64,000 bases of DNA, taken from the NCBI GenBank assembly GCA_965247065.1, contig CBDFGN010000006.1, forward strand, positions 3,534,001 through 3,598,000, given 5' to 3'. The position numbers and the translations under genes were made by a program. Below are positions 19,184 through 27,356 of this stretch, piece after piece (position 1 is the first letter of the stretch; every line of letters starts with the position of its first letter). The stretch comes from CBDFGN01 sp965247065. GTDB taxonomy: Bacteria > Bacteroidota > Bacteroidia > Cytophagales > Cyclobacteriaceae. The notes under the pieces are model-generated. The model was not told the DNA's origin. It did no database searches and was given only the letters and a program-made list of their open reading frames with translations.

Positions 19184-19816
19184 TTAAGTTGAACTTCCAA
19201 GTAATAATGCTATTCCTAATAGTGCAGGAACAGGAGCAATTAGCAGCGGCAAAGGAAAAAATGTAATCAGTGTACCCCAAACTATGAATATCCAACACGA
19301 CGTTGGACTTAAAGTGTGCGTTCTCAACAGGGCAATGCCGAAGCCAATAAAAGACAGCGTCGCCAAAGGATTGAATATAATTTCCATGTAAAAATTCAGC
19401 CATCGCTTCAATTGGTAGAAGATCGGAGGCAGCTCAACACCGGTTTCGATTTCCTCAACTGCCCAACTGGTAACTCCGAAATGAAATGAGGCCTCAAGCG
19501 CAACGGAAGTTGCAAAAACAGCAAAAGCAATAACTGAAAGAACAGGTAAAACGTGAGCACCCTTCTCCCAAAGGGCTGTTCCTAACAACGCAAACCCACC
19601 TAATGGAATTAGGACCCAAGCCGCCCATGAAACAGAAATAACTCTAAGTGACCAGGATTGACCCACCGCCTTGTTAATATCCCGGAACATAGCTTCGGCT
19701 GCTTTTATATCGCCCCAGATCAGAACAATCAAGGAAGGGATAAAGGGCAACAAACTACCCAAAACAAGTATTAAACCAGCAATCCTAGTAGTGTTCCAGA
19801 AACTAGCTTCAAACAT
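19184..19816 (-). CDS. Multi-pass membrane protein, unknown
   Basis: 210 residues from the ATG at 19816 (a TTG six codons upstream is possible). Six hydrophobic segments are visible: VLGSLLPFIPSLIVLIWG, WVLIPLGGFALLGTALW, VLPVLSVIAFAVFATSVAL, a weaker one after LNFYMEIIFNP, and two near the C-terminus. No motif allows a functional call. Single gene in its own transcription unit. Confidence 0.65.
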   Translation of the reverse strand: MFEASFWNTTRIAGLILVLGSLLPFIPSLIVLIWGDIKAAEAMFRDINKAVGQSWSLRVISVSWAAWVLIPLGGFALLGTALWEKGAHVLPVLSVIAFAVFATSVALEASFHFGVTSWAVEEIETGVELPPIFYQLKRWLNFYMEIIFNPLATLSFIGFGIALLRTHTLSPTSCWIFIVWGTLITFFPLPLLIAPVPALLGIALLLGSST

Positions 19817-20065
19817 CTTAATTGCATTTTTCAAATGTTACCATGGTGCTTCACCGTTTTTTGAAATTAATTGAAATAAAAATCAATAGACCGCCAAAAC
19901 TACATTATTAGTTAGAGGGGGGGAGTACCTCGTCTAATCTGCCTTGCCTGTGAAAAGAAAAATTTGGCTTCTACAGGGATATACTCCGCCAGTCACACCC
20001 ACACCAACACCCACACTTTGATAGGATATTCGGCTGAAAAGTAAACTCAGAGGAACTGGGCGGAA

Positions 20066-20086
20066 GGACTAGGGCGGAAAGATTAG
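20066..20086 (+). repeat. Dispersed ACTAAAGCGGGAA-type repeat, copy 1
   Basis: Reads GGACTAGGGCGGAAAGATT. A degenerate half copy (GAACTGGGCGGAA) lies immediately upstream. It ends 3 bp inside the 3' end of the truncated PEBP gene. Confidence 0.55.
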
Positions 20087-20355
20087 TTAGAGCTCAAGTT
20101 TCCGTCCTCCAGAACTTTATCGTTTGGAATGCCTTCCGGGAATTTTTTGACCCCGGCGGGGATATTATAAAGTACCCAGTGCACCCAGGTCTTGCCCGGG
20201 GCGTCCGGATCGTCGCAGATCAAGGCCAAACTCTGGGCCCCTGCCGGAATCCCCTCCCATTCAAGCGGCGGGGATACATCTTCACCATCGCAAGTTAACC
20301 TTCTGGGAATATCTCCCGCGTCCTGGAAGACTGAACTTTTAAATGTAATTGCCAT
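20083..20355 (-). pseudogene. YbhB/YbcL (PEBP) family protein, C-terminally truncated
   Basis: 90 residues matching the first part of the PEBP fold: RRLTCDGEDVSPPLEW, LICDDPDAPGKTWVHWVLYNIP and a GIPNDKVLEDG segment. Family members have about 150-180 residues; the frame stops straight after LEDG, before the GPCPPxG loop and the last strands. The truncation point coincides with the dispersed repeat at 20066-20086, suggesting a repeat-linked deletion. Confidence 0.75.
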
Positions 20356-20426
20356 AAATCAAAAGATTATACCCTGATGCAACTTAACGGGATCAAACCA
20401 ACCGAACCCCCGGTGATAGTTAACGT

Positions 20427-20687
20427 TTAGATTCTGGTGCTTCTCAACAAGCCGGAAAGTCTTCCCGACCGATCACGCAGGTTTGCGTTCCCCAGAATCC
20501 TGGCCAGCCTTCTCAACTTCCGGCTCCTGGGCCGTCCATCTTTTAGGGCCGTAATCCTTTCCAGCAGGCTTCCCCTCTTTCCTTCTTTCCGGCTCCTGGC
20601 CTTCTCAGACTTCCGGGGCTTGATTTTGGGTCTCAACCTATGGGCCTTCGGTTTCGGGCCTCCGTTTTCAGTGGGAATGTTTTTCAT
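20427..20687 (-). CDS. Small highly basic protein downstream of bactofilin
   Basis: 86 residues, about one third Arg and Lys, with low complexity (KIKPRKSEKARSRKEGKRG) and a C-terminal part GNANLRDRSGRLSGLLR. A good ribosome binding site (AAGGAGGGAG) lies about 7 bases before the ATG. It follows the bactofilin gene by 43 bp. No family recognised; it may bind nucleic acid or the acidic bactofilin polymer, but that is speculation. Confidence 0.5.
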   Translation of the reverse strand: MKNIPTENGGPKPKAHRLRPKIKPRKSEKARSRKEGKRGSLLERITALKDGRPRSRKLRRLARILGNANLRDRSGRLSGLLRSTRI

Positions 20688-20730
20688 TTACTAACTCCCT
20701 CCTTTTCTGGTGGCTGCAGGGGTGGGGTTG

Positions 20731-21162
20731 TTAGGCTGGGGCTCCGGCCTGTTCTTGTTTGAATCCCCCGTTTGAGCCTGGCTGTTTGTCTCCAATCTTT
20801 ATGTCTTTTGTGGTGATACCCATTTTACAGCCGCCGTTGAATGCAGCTCCCGATTCTATAATCAGCTTATTTGTTAAAATATCACCGTTAATGACCGCCG
20901 TAGGCCGAAGAATCAGCACATCGGCAATCTCAATGGCACCATCAACTTCTCCTGAAATTTCAGCGTTTTGGGCAACTACAATGCCCTTCACGTGGCACGA
21001 TTGACCCAGTACTATCTTTGATTTCGTTTTTACGTTCCCAATTACTTTGCCCTCGACTCTAATGTTCCCCGAAGTTTCAATATTCCCTTCCACAATCGTT
21101 TTCTCTCCAACTATGTTGCCGATCTCACCAGCAACGCGCCTGTCTTCTTTATTTGTGAACAT
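20731..21162 (-). CDS. Bactofilin family cytoskeletal protein
   Basis: 143 residues. The central right-handed beta-helix repeats are clear: IVEGNIETSGNIRVEGKVIGNVKTKSKIVLGQSCHVKGIV, spread over about residues 20-110, flanked by disordered tails. Bactofilins polymerise without nucleotide and organise cell-shape or cell-wall enzymes, usually cytoplasmic and membrane-associated. No M23 peptidase partner is adjacent; the only neighbour is the small basic gene downstream. Confidence 0.92.
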   Translation of the reverse strand: MFTNKEDRRVAGEIGNIVGEKTIVEGNIETSGNIRVEGKVIGNVKTKSKIVLGQSCHVKGIVVAQNAEISGEVDGAIEIADVLILRPTAVINGDILTNKLIIESGAAFNGGCKMGITTKDIKIGDKQPGSNGGFKQEQAGAPA

Positions 21163-21267
21163 CGTAGAGAAAGAAAGATAGGGAAATTACGCGATAGAGT
21201 AAAGGGAGGGCGAGGGGATAAGCTCTTGCTTCCCTACTACTGGCTTTGCGATAAAACCACCAAAGAA

Positions 21268-21293
21268 CCGACTAGAGCACAAAAGGGAGAATG
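21268..21293 (+). repeat. Dispersed ACTAAAGCGGGAA-type repeat, degenerate copy 2
   Basis: Reads CCGACTAGAGCACAAAAGGG followed by AGAATG; the most divergent copy. About 100 bp from the double hairpin at 21377-21406. Confidence 0.4.
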
Positions 21294-21376
21294 ATCTTAG
21301 CCTGCCTAACGCCCTGCGAGACCTTGCCACAAGCACAGCATCCTCCTTGGCCTAATAATAATTGGGCCTAATAAAA

Positions 21377-21406
21377 GCCGGTCCGTGACCGGCAGGCTAT
21401 GCCTGC
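21377..21406. repeat. Double hairpin repeat (GCCGGTC/GACCGGC + GCAGGC/GCCTGC)
   Basis: Two adjoining perfect inverted repeats: GCCGGTC-CGT-GACCGGC and GCAGGC-TAT-GCCTGC, sharing two bases. The same double structure occurs at 23305-23333 and the first hairpin again at 48025-48039. It lies about 45 bp past the amidase stop, so it could also act as a transcription end or mRNA-stabilising structure. Confidence 0.75.
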
Positions 21407-21449
21407 GGGTGGTGCTCGGTGCCGGCACCGCCGGGTTTTATAATGGGTT

Positions 21450-22766
21450 TTAGCCCTTGATTGTGTCCTCAATTTTCTGGGCGTATTGAACCAACGCTTC
21501 ATCCTGGTAGAACCTGCCCACAAGTTGCAGCCCATGGGGAAGACTTTCGGCGTCCAACCCACAGGGAATCGAGATTGCCGGAAGTCCCCCATGGGTCCAG
21601 GGAAGGTTCATCACAGGGCTGCCAGTACTCTGTAAACCCTTTGGGGCGTGGTCGGTTGCGGCGGGGGTGAGCCAAAAATCAATTCCGTAGTGATCCATCT
21701 GTTCGGTGATGGTATCCCTGATGACCCGTTGTTGTGAAACCAGCCTGCTGAGTTCCGCGTCGTCAATTTTCAAACCCCTCTCTATAATTTCTGCCGTTTT
21801 TGGGCTGTAGAGCCCCTTGAAGTCACCGTACCAGGTGCCATGGACCCTGGCTGCCTCCGCTGACATCATCCTCATGTGAGATTCATTGATGAACTTTATA
21901 TCCTTCAGCGCCGGGCAATGGACGATCGGGTATCCCTTTTCTTTAAGCCTTCCTACGGAAGCCTGGAAATGGTCTATGCCATTTGGGGAGGCCTGATCCA
22001 AATAGGGTCCCTCCGGTATTCCCACCACAGCTTCCCCAGGTACGGATTCACCAATCGTCCAGTCCTGCATCAAAAACGGTGCAAAAAAGGATAATCCTGT
22101 AACTTCTTTACAGAAGAACCCTACATGATCAGCCGACGGTGAAAGGGGAATGACTCCATCCGCCGGAATCCGCCCGTAAGAAGGTTTGAATCCGGCAACG
22201 CCGCAATACGCCGCAGGCCTAATGACCGATCCTATAGTCTGGGTACCCAGGGCCATAGGAAAATAATGCTTGTGCACCCCTGCCGCTGAACCGCTACTCG
22301 ATCCCCCGGGAGTGTGCTCCGGATTATGAGGGTTGCTGGTAGGACCTGGCTGCAGATAGGCGAATTCTGTAGTAACAGTCTTTGCCAGGACAATAGCTCC
22401 CGCTTCCTTTAGCTGAGAAACGCACCTGTCCTCGGCTCCCTGAAACAGAGAGGAGGGTAGTCTGGAACCACACCGTGTAGGAATTCCTTCAACCCTGAAG
22501 ATATCCTTCACCCCAAAGGGCAGTCCGAACAGAAATGGTCGATCTTCGGGTTTAGGGAATCGCTCTAACAAACGCTTTCCCTCGGCAAGTACCTTGGGGC
22601 GATCGAGGGTACCGGGAACCAAAGCATGGAGGGTACTTTCCTCCTTCTCGATCACTTCACAAAGGGCGGTCAGATAGCGCAATAACTCTAGGGTCCCCAG
22701 ACGTAGTGACCTTGCCAGTCGGGAGGGGTCTAAAAGACTGATCTGCTTCATAGGTATTGGCTTCAT
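21450..22766 (-). CDS. Amidase signature family enzyme
   Basis: 438 residues, normal for the family. The Ser-cisSer-Lys triad is visible: K87 in FGVKDIF, the cis-serine in the GGSSSGS loop (residues 154-160) and nucleophile S180 in QTIGSVIRPA. A GFKPSYGRIP segment follows as in glutamyl-tRNA amidotransferase subunit A and allophanate hydrolase relatives. There is no GatB/GatC partner and no signal peptide, so it is a cytoplasmic amidase with an unknown amide substrate. It is a single-gene unit. Confidence 0.9.
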   Translation of the reverse strand: MKPIPMKQISLLDPSRLARSLRLGTLELLRYLTALCEVIEKEESTLHALVPGTLDRPKVLAEGKRLLERFPKPEDRPFLFGLPFGVKDIFRVEGIPTRCGSRLPSSLFQGAEDRCVSQLKEAGAIVLAKTVTTEFAYLQPGPTSNPHNPEHTPGGSSSGSAAGVHKHYFPMALGTQTIGSVIRPAAYCGVAGFKPSYGRIPADGVIPLSPSADHVGFFCKEVTGLSFFAPFLMQDWTIGESVPGEAVVGIPEGPYLDQASPNGIDHFQASVGRLKEKGYPIVHCPALKDIKFINESHMRMMSAEAARVHGTWYGDFKGLYSPKTAEIIERGLKIDDAELSRLVSQQRVIRDTITEQMDHYGIDFWLTPAATDHAPKGLQSTGSPVMNLPWTHGGLPAISIPCGLDAESLPHGLQLVGRFYQDEALVQYAQKIEDTIKG

Positions 22767-22859
22767 ACACTAATTACCCGGGGAATTAGGCCCAACTGGA
22801 GACTACATGGGGCAAACGGAGGTGCCATTTATCGACTTCACTTTACCTCAAACACTCAC

Positions 22860-23057
22860 TTATTCTTGCTTTAAAGCTAACTTAAATCCCCATATGGAAA
22901 GAATAGCTAAAAAAACCACCGGAAACCAGGATATCCATAAAGGGAAAGAATAAGATCCGAACTCAAAATTCCAGCTGAGAATGATCCGGATTAAATGAAT
23001 TAAGGCTACTAGGGCAAAAATCAGCGCCGAGATTGGCAAATACGATTTTGGCTTCAT
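22860..23057 (-). CDS. Small two-helix membrane protein
   Basis: 65 residues: two hydrophobic helices (ISALIFALVALIHLIRIIL and WISWFPVVFLAILSIWGFKL) around a short aromatic loop. A recurring small protein type in Bacteroidota, but no function is known. It stands alone between the amidase and methyltransferase genes. Confidence 0.65.
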   Translation of the reverse strand: MKPKSYLPISALIFALVALIHLIRIILSWNFEFGSYSFPLWISWFPVVFLAILSIWGFKLALKQE

Positions 23058-23212
23058 GTCCTGAAAGTTATTTGATATGATATTACCCGTTTGGATCGGG
23101 TTAAGAAAGGTAGGGAAATTGGAAGAGGGAGTAAAGCGAGGATTTTGGCTGAATAATACCTCCCTCCCACCTGGACGGGCCCAGTTCTTAAACGAAAAAA
23201 GTCTGCCTTAAA

Positions 23213-23233
23213 GGAACTAAAGCGAGAAGAATG
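23213..23233 (+). repeat. Dispersed ACTAAAGCGGGAA-type repeat, copy 3
   Basis: Reads AGGAACTAAAGCGAGAAGAA. A weaker copy (GAGTAAAGCGAGGAT) lies at 23130-23144. Another tandem element, GAAGCTACCTTGG, occurs twice between 23262 and 23295. Confidence 0.6.
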
Positions 23234-23304
23234 TTTACCACGGGCACTTTCCTGCCCGGCCGAAGCTACCTTGGCATGCGGAAGCTACCTTGGGCCAAAT
23301 AAAA

Positions 23305-23333
23305 CCGGTCCATGACCGGCAGGCTATGCCTGC
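23305..23333. repeat. Double hairpin repeat, second copy
   Basis: CCGGTC-CAT-GACCGG followed by GCAGGC-TAT-GCCTGC. Nearly identical to 21377-21406; the upstream GGCCAAATAAAA is shared with the copy at 48025. The stop codon of the methyltransferase gene (23324-23326) lies inside the second hairpin. Confidence 0.75.
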
Positions 23334-23914
23334 GGGTGGTTTCCCGGGGACTTTTCAAACAAGTAAGCGTCCTGGTATCCCCTATCATCTTTGAAGGAGG
23401 TATATTTTAACAGTTTAAGTGCCCACTTCCGACCCACTAATTCCCCTTTCTTTAGACAAAATTCTTCCGGGAAAGTCTTTACTTCCATTTGACGTTGGTT
23501 AAAGGTGCAGTATAAAAATATGCCGCCCCTGTTCAGAAGAGAAGGGATTAGCGCCAGCAAATCATCCCTGAGCTTAAAGTGAACGATAATGATATTATCA
23601 AATCTGTTAAGCTTTTTGAAGTTATCAGGGGATGTCAAGTCCAATGCAATGGTTTCAATATGGAGATTGTTTTCATTTGAGAGGTTTCTCAATCGATCAA
23701 GCGCTACTTCAGAGAAATCAAGGGCAGAAACCTTAAACCCTTTTTCTGCAAGAAATACGGAGTTACGGCCCTCTCCAGACGCCAGGTCCAGCACAGACCC
23801 CGGTTTTAAGAAAGAAACCTGTCCAACCAAAAAGGGCTCAGGTTCAAGGGATCTGTTTGATTGTGATCTGTACCGGTCATTCCAGCACGTTTTGCGGCCC
23901 TCATCAGCTGCCAT
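23324..23914 (-). CDS. Class I SAM-dependent methyltransferase
   Basis: 196 residues with the SAM-binding motif I VLDLASGEGRNSVFLAEKG, motif II SALDFSEVAL and a later FDNIIIVHF segment. The N-terminal WNDRYRS and overall length resemble TehB/thiopurine-type methyltransferases. Substrate unknown. The last residues and the stop fall in the double hairpin repeat, so the natural C-terminus may have been replaced by repeat sequence. Confidence 0.85.
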   Translation of the reverse strand: MAADEGRKTCWNDRYRSQSNRSLEPEPFLVGQVSFLKPGSVLDLASGEGRNSVFLAEKGFKVSALDFSEVALDRLRNLSNENNLHIETIALDLTSPDNFKKLNRFDNIIIVHFKLRDDLLALIPSLLNRGGIFLYCTFNQRQMEVKTFPEEFCLKKGELVGRKWALKLLKYTSFKDDRGYQDAYLFEKSPGNHPQA

Positions 23915-23999
23915 TTTTCAGGATGTGTTTTGATTGACGTTTGAGGCGAAATTAAGGAATCCAAGCACATAACTAAAGTGCAAAGAATGGGTGAAACTA

Positions 24000-24610
24000 A
24001 CACCCGAAGCCCCACTCCTACCGGTAAGGACTGGCAAAAGGAGCTTAAGCGGGAAAAATCACCAGACCATCCTCGTGAGCCCAAGTCTTCCCTAAATTGT
24101 AGCGCTTTTTCCAATATGACCCTGCCTGAGTCCTCTCTGCCGGTTCTGTTCAATACCAGTCCCACATCCATATCCCGGTAGTTGGTTTTCAAATAGTACT
24201 GTTCGGCTCTCTCCCAGTCTTTACCAAAAATAGAAGCGATTCCAATGTCCTTATTAAAACCTAAAGTGTCGTCTCCATAAAATGCTTTGTGTGGGGACTC
24301 AGCCAATTCTATTTCTCCTTTAAACATGTGGTAATTCTTACGCAGGGCCAGAACGTCAAATGATTTTGGTTCTAATCTTTCGGCGATCCGTAAATACTTT
24401 TCAACAGAATCATCCTGGCCCAGGTGGTGATACACGCTCGATTTACCTACGTAACCAGCATGCTGAAACGGATCGATTGAAATCTTTTGATTAAAAAAGA
24501 ACAGGGCCTGGACTAATTCCCCTTTATCCCTGTGTAGATTGCCCAATTCTACCAAACCATGCCTGGGGTTGATCTCGTAGCCTTTCTTAAACCACTTTAA
24601 TGCCTCAGTA
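24000..24610 (-). pseudogene. TPR-region remnant of a cyclase/kinase-type signalling protein
   Basis: An open frame of TPR-like helices (ALKWFKKGYEINPRHG, LGNLHRDKGELVQALFFF, VYHHLGQDDSVEKYLRIAERLEP, GKDWERAEQYYLKTNY) with no start region; the reading frame simply continues upstream of a TTG at 24555. After GDFSRL, where family members continue for another TPR pair, the translation becomes nonsense and runs into the methyltransferase gene. The final part resembles the C-terminal TPR block of the cyclases just upstream, so it is probably the relic of a fourth array member. Confidence 0.6.
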
Positions 24611-24620
24611 GGATCTCGAC

Positions 24621-24997
24621 GGTTAGTGCAACTCCCAACGCGATGTATCCTGAGATTTCTGCCGGATCGTTTATAAACGAACTTTTTTTCGGAAAAACAT
24701 TCGCCTTTAGTTCACAATTTCGCCGATAAATAGGAAAATCTTAAAGCCCCATCTCCGCCGATTTCACTACAGCATTTACTGCCTTTATAATGGCCCTTTT
24801 CAAAACACCAGCCGGGGTACCACCTAGGGGGAATAGGGGAGGCCCGCCCATGCCCCCACAGCCCTTCCATTTGTATGGCCATCTTCTTGGCCAGAGAAGA
24901 CAGGGCGGTGCCCTGGGACTAGAGCGGGGAGAATGGACTTGAACTGGATTGCCGGTGAAAAGAAAAAGCTAAGCGGAGAGAAACACTTCTTTTAAGA
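24621..24997. other. Intergenic debris between TPR remnant and cyclase array
   Basis: No gene found. It contains one dispersed repeat (24915-24936) and G/C-rich repeat-like sequence at 24800-24910. Confidence 0.5.
24915..24936 (+). repeat. Dispersed ACTAAAGCGGGAA-type repeat, copy 4
   Basis: Reads GGGACTAGAGCGGGGAGAAT, 62 bp past the stop of the cyclase gene ending at 24998. Confidence 0.6.
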
Positions 24998-27337
24998 TCA
25001 CTCCGGAAACCCCACCTTATCCAACATCTCCTGCCACCTTGGATCACTCCTCAGCGGGTCAAATGGAGGTTCTACCCTGAGCCAGTACATTTCGACCTCG
25101 TGATCCTCATAGGCTTTGTTCAGCCACTCAAAGGCGGTGTCTATTTCTCCCATCTGGGCGTAGATCATGGCGAAGTAGAAGGAGGGGCTACCCCCGGAGG
25201 TCTTTTCACTGCGTTCTTTGATTTCGGCCATTAGGGCTTCGGTTTGGTCCGTCTGTCCCAGATGGTAATAGGCAATCGCCAAAGTGCCCAGCACACGGGG
25301 GGGCCTCGTTGGGGCATTTTCATCTAAGAATTGGTTGACGATGTCCACCACTTGTTCATACTCACCCAGGTATAAACAGGCCCGGCTGGCATCGCCCAGA
25401 TAATTGGGGGATTTAAAATCAATCCCGAAGCCAAAATCGATAGCCTCCAGGGTTTCTTTAGTCTGACCCAACAAACCAAGGCTCAGAACTTTCCCTCGAT
25501 GGGCGCTTGCAGACATCGGATGCAGCTTGATTGCTCTTTCGGAATTTACCAGGGCGCTTTCAAAATGGCCGGAGGCCAATAGAAAATCGGTGTAAAGGGT
25601 ATGGGCATAGTTTGGGTTTATTTCATTCAGAATTTTAAATTGGCGTTCAGCAAAATCAAAATCCCATTTCATCCATAGATGAGAAGCGGCCAGCCATTGA
25701 TGGGCCCGCAAATTCATGGGGTCAATTTCCAGAGCCTTCTGAACCAGTTCATCGCTTCTGGTTAAGGCCAGGTCAGTGTCCATTCTTTCACCTAGTCCCG
25801 ACCAGGCAGCTTCATTTGTACTTAACCCAGCCAACTCTACATAGGCATCGGCAAATTCTGGGTCAATCCTGATGACCTCTTCGAGCAATTCATGGGCTGT
25901 GGCGTTACTTTCTTCAGAAAATTGGTAATACAAATGGTACCGGGCCTGCAGGTACATGCTGTAGGCATCCGTGTTGTTAGTAGGGTGCCTTTCAATTCGT
26001 AGCCTCACCTCCGGATGAATTTCAGCGTGCAAGGTCGAAGCTACTCGCTGAGCCACCTCACTTTGAATGGCAAACACATCGTCCAGTTTCCGATCATAGG
26101 TTTCAGACCAAAGGTGCATGTTTGTTCCACCATCTATTAACTGAACAGTTATCCTCAATCTATTCCCTGATTTTCGCACACTTCCTTCCAGAACTGTGGC
26201 TACCCCCAATTCCTGGGCAATCTCATTTATTGTTTTAGTAGTTCCCTTGTACTGCATCACCGATGTTCTTGAGACAACTTGCAAATCCTTTATTTTGACC
26301 AAATGGTTTAGGATTTCCTCCATCATGCCATCACTGAAGTACTCTTGATCGGGATCGTTGCTCATATTTACAAATGGGATTACAGCAATGGATTTGTCCA
26401 GGACCGAGGTTGCGGCCTCGGATGCAGCTGGAACTGGATTATTGTCAGAAGACATCTGACGGGGATAAAAATACATGACGACAATGATCAGGGCCATTCC
26501 TGCAATGATGAAGTTGCCAGTGAGTGGTTTCCTTTGAGCAGTACTGTATGGATTCTGCCAAGACTCCTTGGATGAGGTTCTGACGAAACCTTCAGGACTT
26601 CGCTCGTAGTTCCAGGCCAGGTACATGGCTACGGGGTAGCCAGCAATGAGGACGCTCTGCAAGGCGTTCATAGACCACTGAGGAAGGCTAACTACTGATT
26701 CTGCATAGGGTAGCAACAGAACAGCAAGCAGTGAAAGGACTACGTAGGTTGCCCCCGAACGCACCACACCCCTCCGCTGTACCTCCGCCCAGAAATGACC
26801 CTTCAACTGCTGATCTTCCTTTATCTCTGGTACAGGCAGTCCAACGCCCTGAACAGCATAGGTTCTTACTCCATAAGCTACGTTCTTGAGCTTTGCCTCA
26901 CCTAAATACTTGGCTTGAACGTCTGTTTGTCCACGAATTGCCTTCTCTATGCTCTCTGAGATGTAAATCCCACCTGGATCCGCAATAGACTCCAACCTTG
27001 AGGCAACGTTTACTCCATCGCCATAGACATCCTCATTCTCGATAGTTATGTCACCCAAGTGAATACCGATACGTAGCTTGCCATCAAATTTGGCCCTTGC
27101 CAATTCCTGTATCTCAACGGCACAATTAACCGCATCAAGGGCCGTTCCGAACTTTGCCAAGGCTCCATCACCCATCTCCTTCAACCACTGACCATTGTGC
27201 TTGTCCACCAAAGGCTGCTGGATCTCCTTGCTTTTGCGTACTAATTCCAATGCCTTGGCCGAATCCTTGCCCATTAATTTGGTGTACCCGACAATATCGG
27301 TGAACATGATGGCAGCTAGCTGGCGGGATGAGGTCAT
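24998..27337 (-). CDS. Membrane-anchored class III nucleotide cyclase with TPR C-terminus
   Basis: 779 residues. The N-terminal cyclase domain (about 1-170) has the metal aspartates in MFTDIVGYT and GDGALAKF and the transition-state Asn/Arg in GVNVASRLES, so it should be active, probably making cAMP. It is followed by three to four hydrophobic segments (about 195-300) and a conserved linker SPEGFVRTSSKESWQNPY shared by the array. After the membrane part comes a FlgO/TolB-N-like domain (SIAVIPFVNMSNDPDQEYFSDG to LWSETYDRKLDDVFAIQ), then TPR repeats to the end. It starts 19 bp after the stop of the propeller cyclase, so the two are cotranscribed. Confidence 0.9.
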   Translation of the reverse strand: MTSSRQLAAIMFTDIVGYTKLMGKDSAKALELVRKSKEIQQPLVDKHNGQWLKEMGDGALAKFGTALDAVNCAVEIQELARAKFDGKLRIGIHLGDITIENEDVYGDGVNVASRLESIADPGGIYISESIEKAIRGQTDVQAKYLGEAKLKNVAYGVRTYAVQGVGLPVPEIKEDQQLKGHFWAEVQRRGVVRSGATYVVLSLLAVLLLPYAESVVSLPQWSMNALQSVLIAGYPVAMYLAWNYERSPEGFVRTSSKESWQNPYSTAQRKPLTGNFIIAGMALIIVVMYFYPRQMSSDNNPVPAASEAATSVLDKSIAVIPFVNMSNDPDQEYFSDGMMEEILNHLVKIKDLQVVSRTSVMQYKGTTKTINEIAQELGVATVLEGSVRKSGNRLRITVQLIDGGTNMHLWSETYDRKLDDVFAIQSEVAQRVASTLHAEIHPEVRLRIERHPTNNTDAYSMYLQARYHLYYQFSEESNATAHELLEEVIRIDPEFADAYVELAGLSTNEAAWSGLGERMDTDLALTRSDELVQKALEIDPMNLRAHQWLAASHLWMKWDFDFAERQFKILNEINPNYAHTLYTDFLLASGHFESALVNSERAIKLHPMSASAHRGKVLSLGLLGQTKETLEAIDFGFGIDFKSPNYLGDASRACLYLGEYEQVVDIVNQFLDENAPTRPPRVLGTLAIAYYHLGQTDQTEALMAEIKERSEKTSGGSPSFYFAMIYAQMGEIDTAFEWLNKAYEDHEVEMYWLRVEPPFDPLRSDPRWQEMLDKVGFPE

Positions 27338-27356
27338 CTATGCATGCAATTTGAGA

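Noticed and set aside
23806..24000. Extension of the TPR fragment into the methyltransferase gene as an overlapping gene
   Set aside because: Translation loses TPR character near 24030 and is antiphase nonsense within the methyltransferase coding region.
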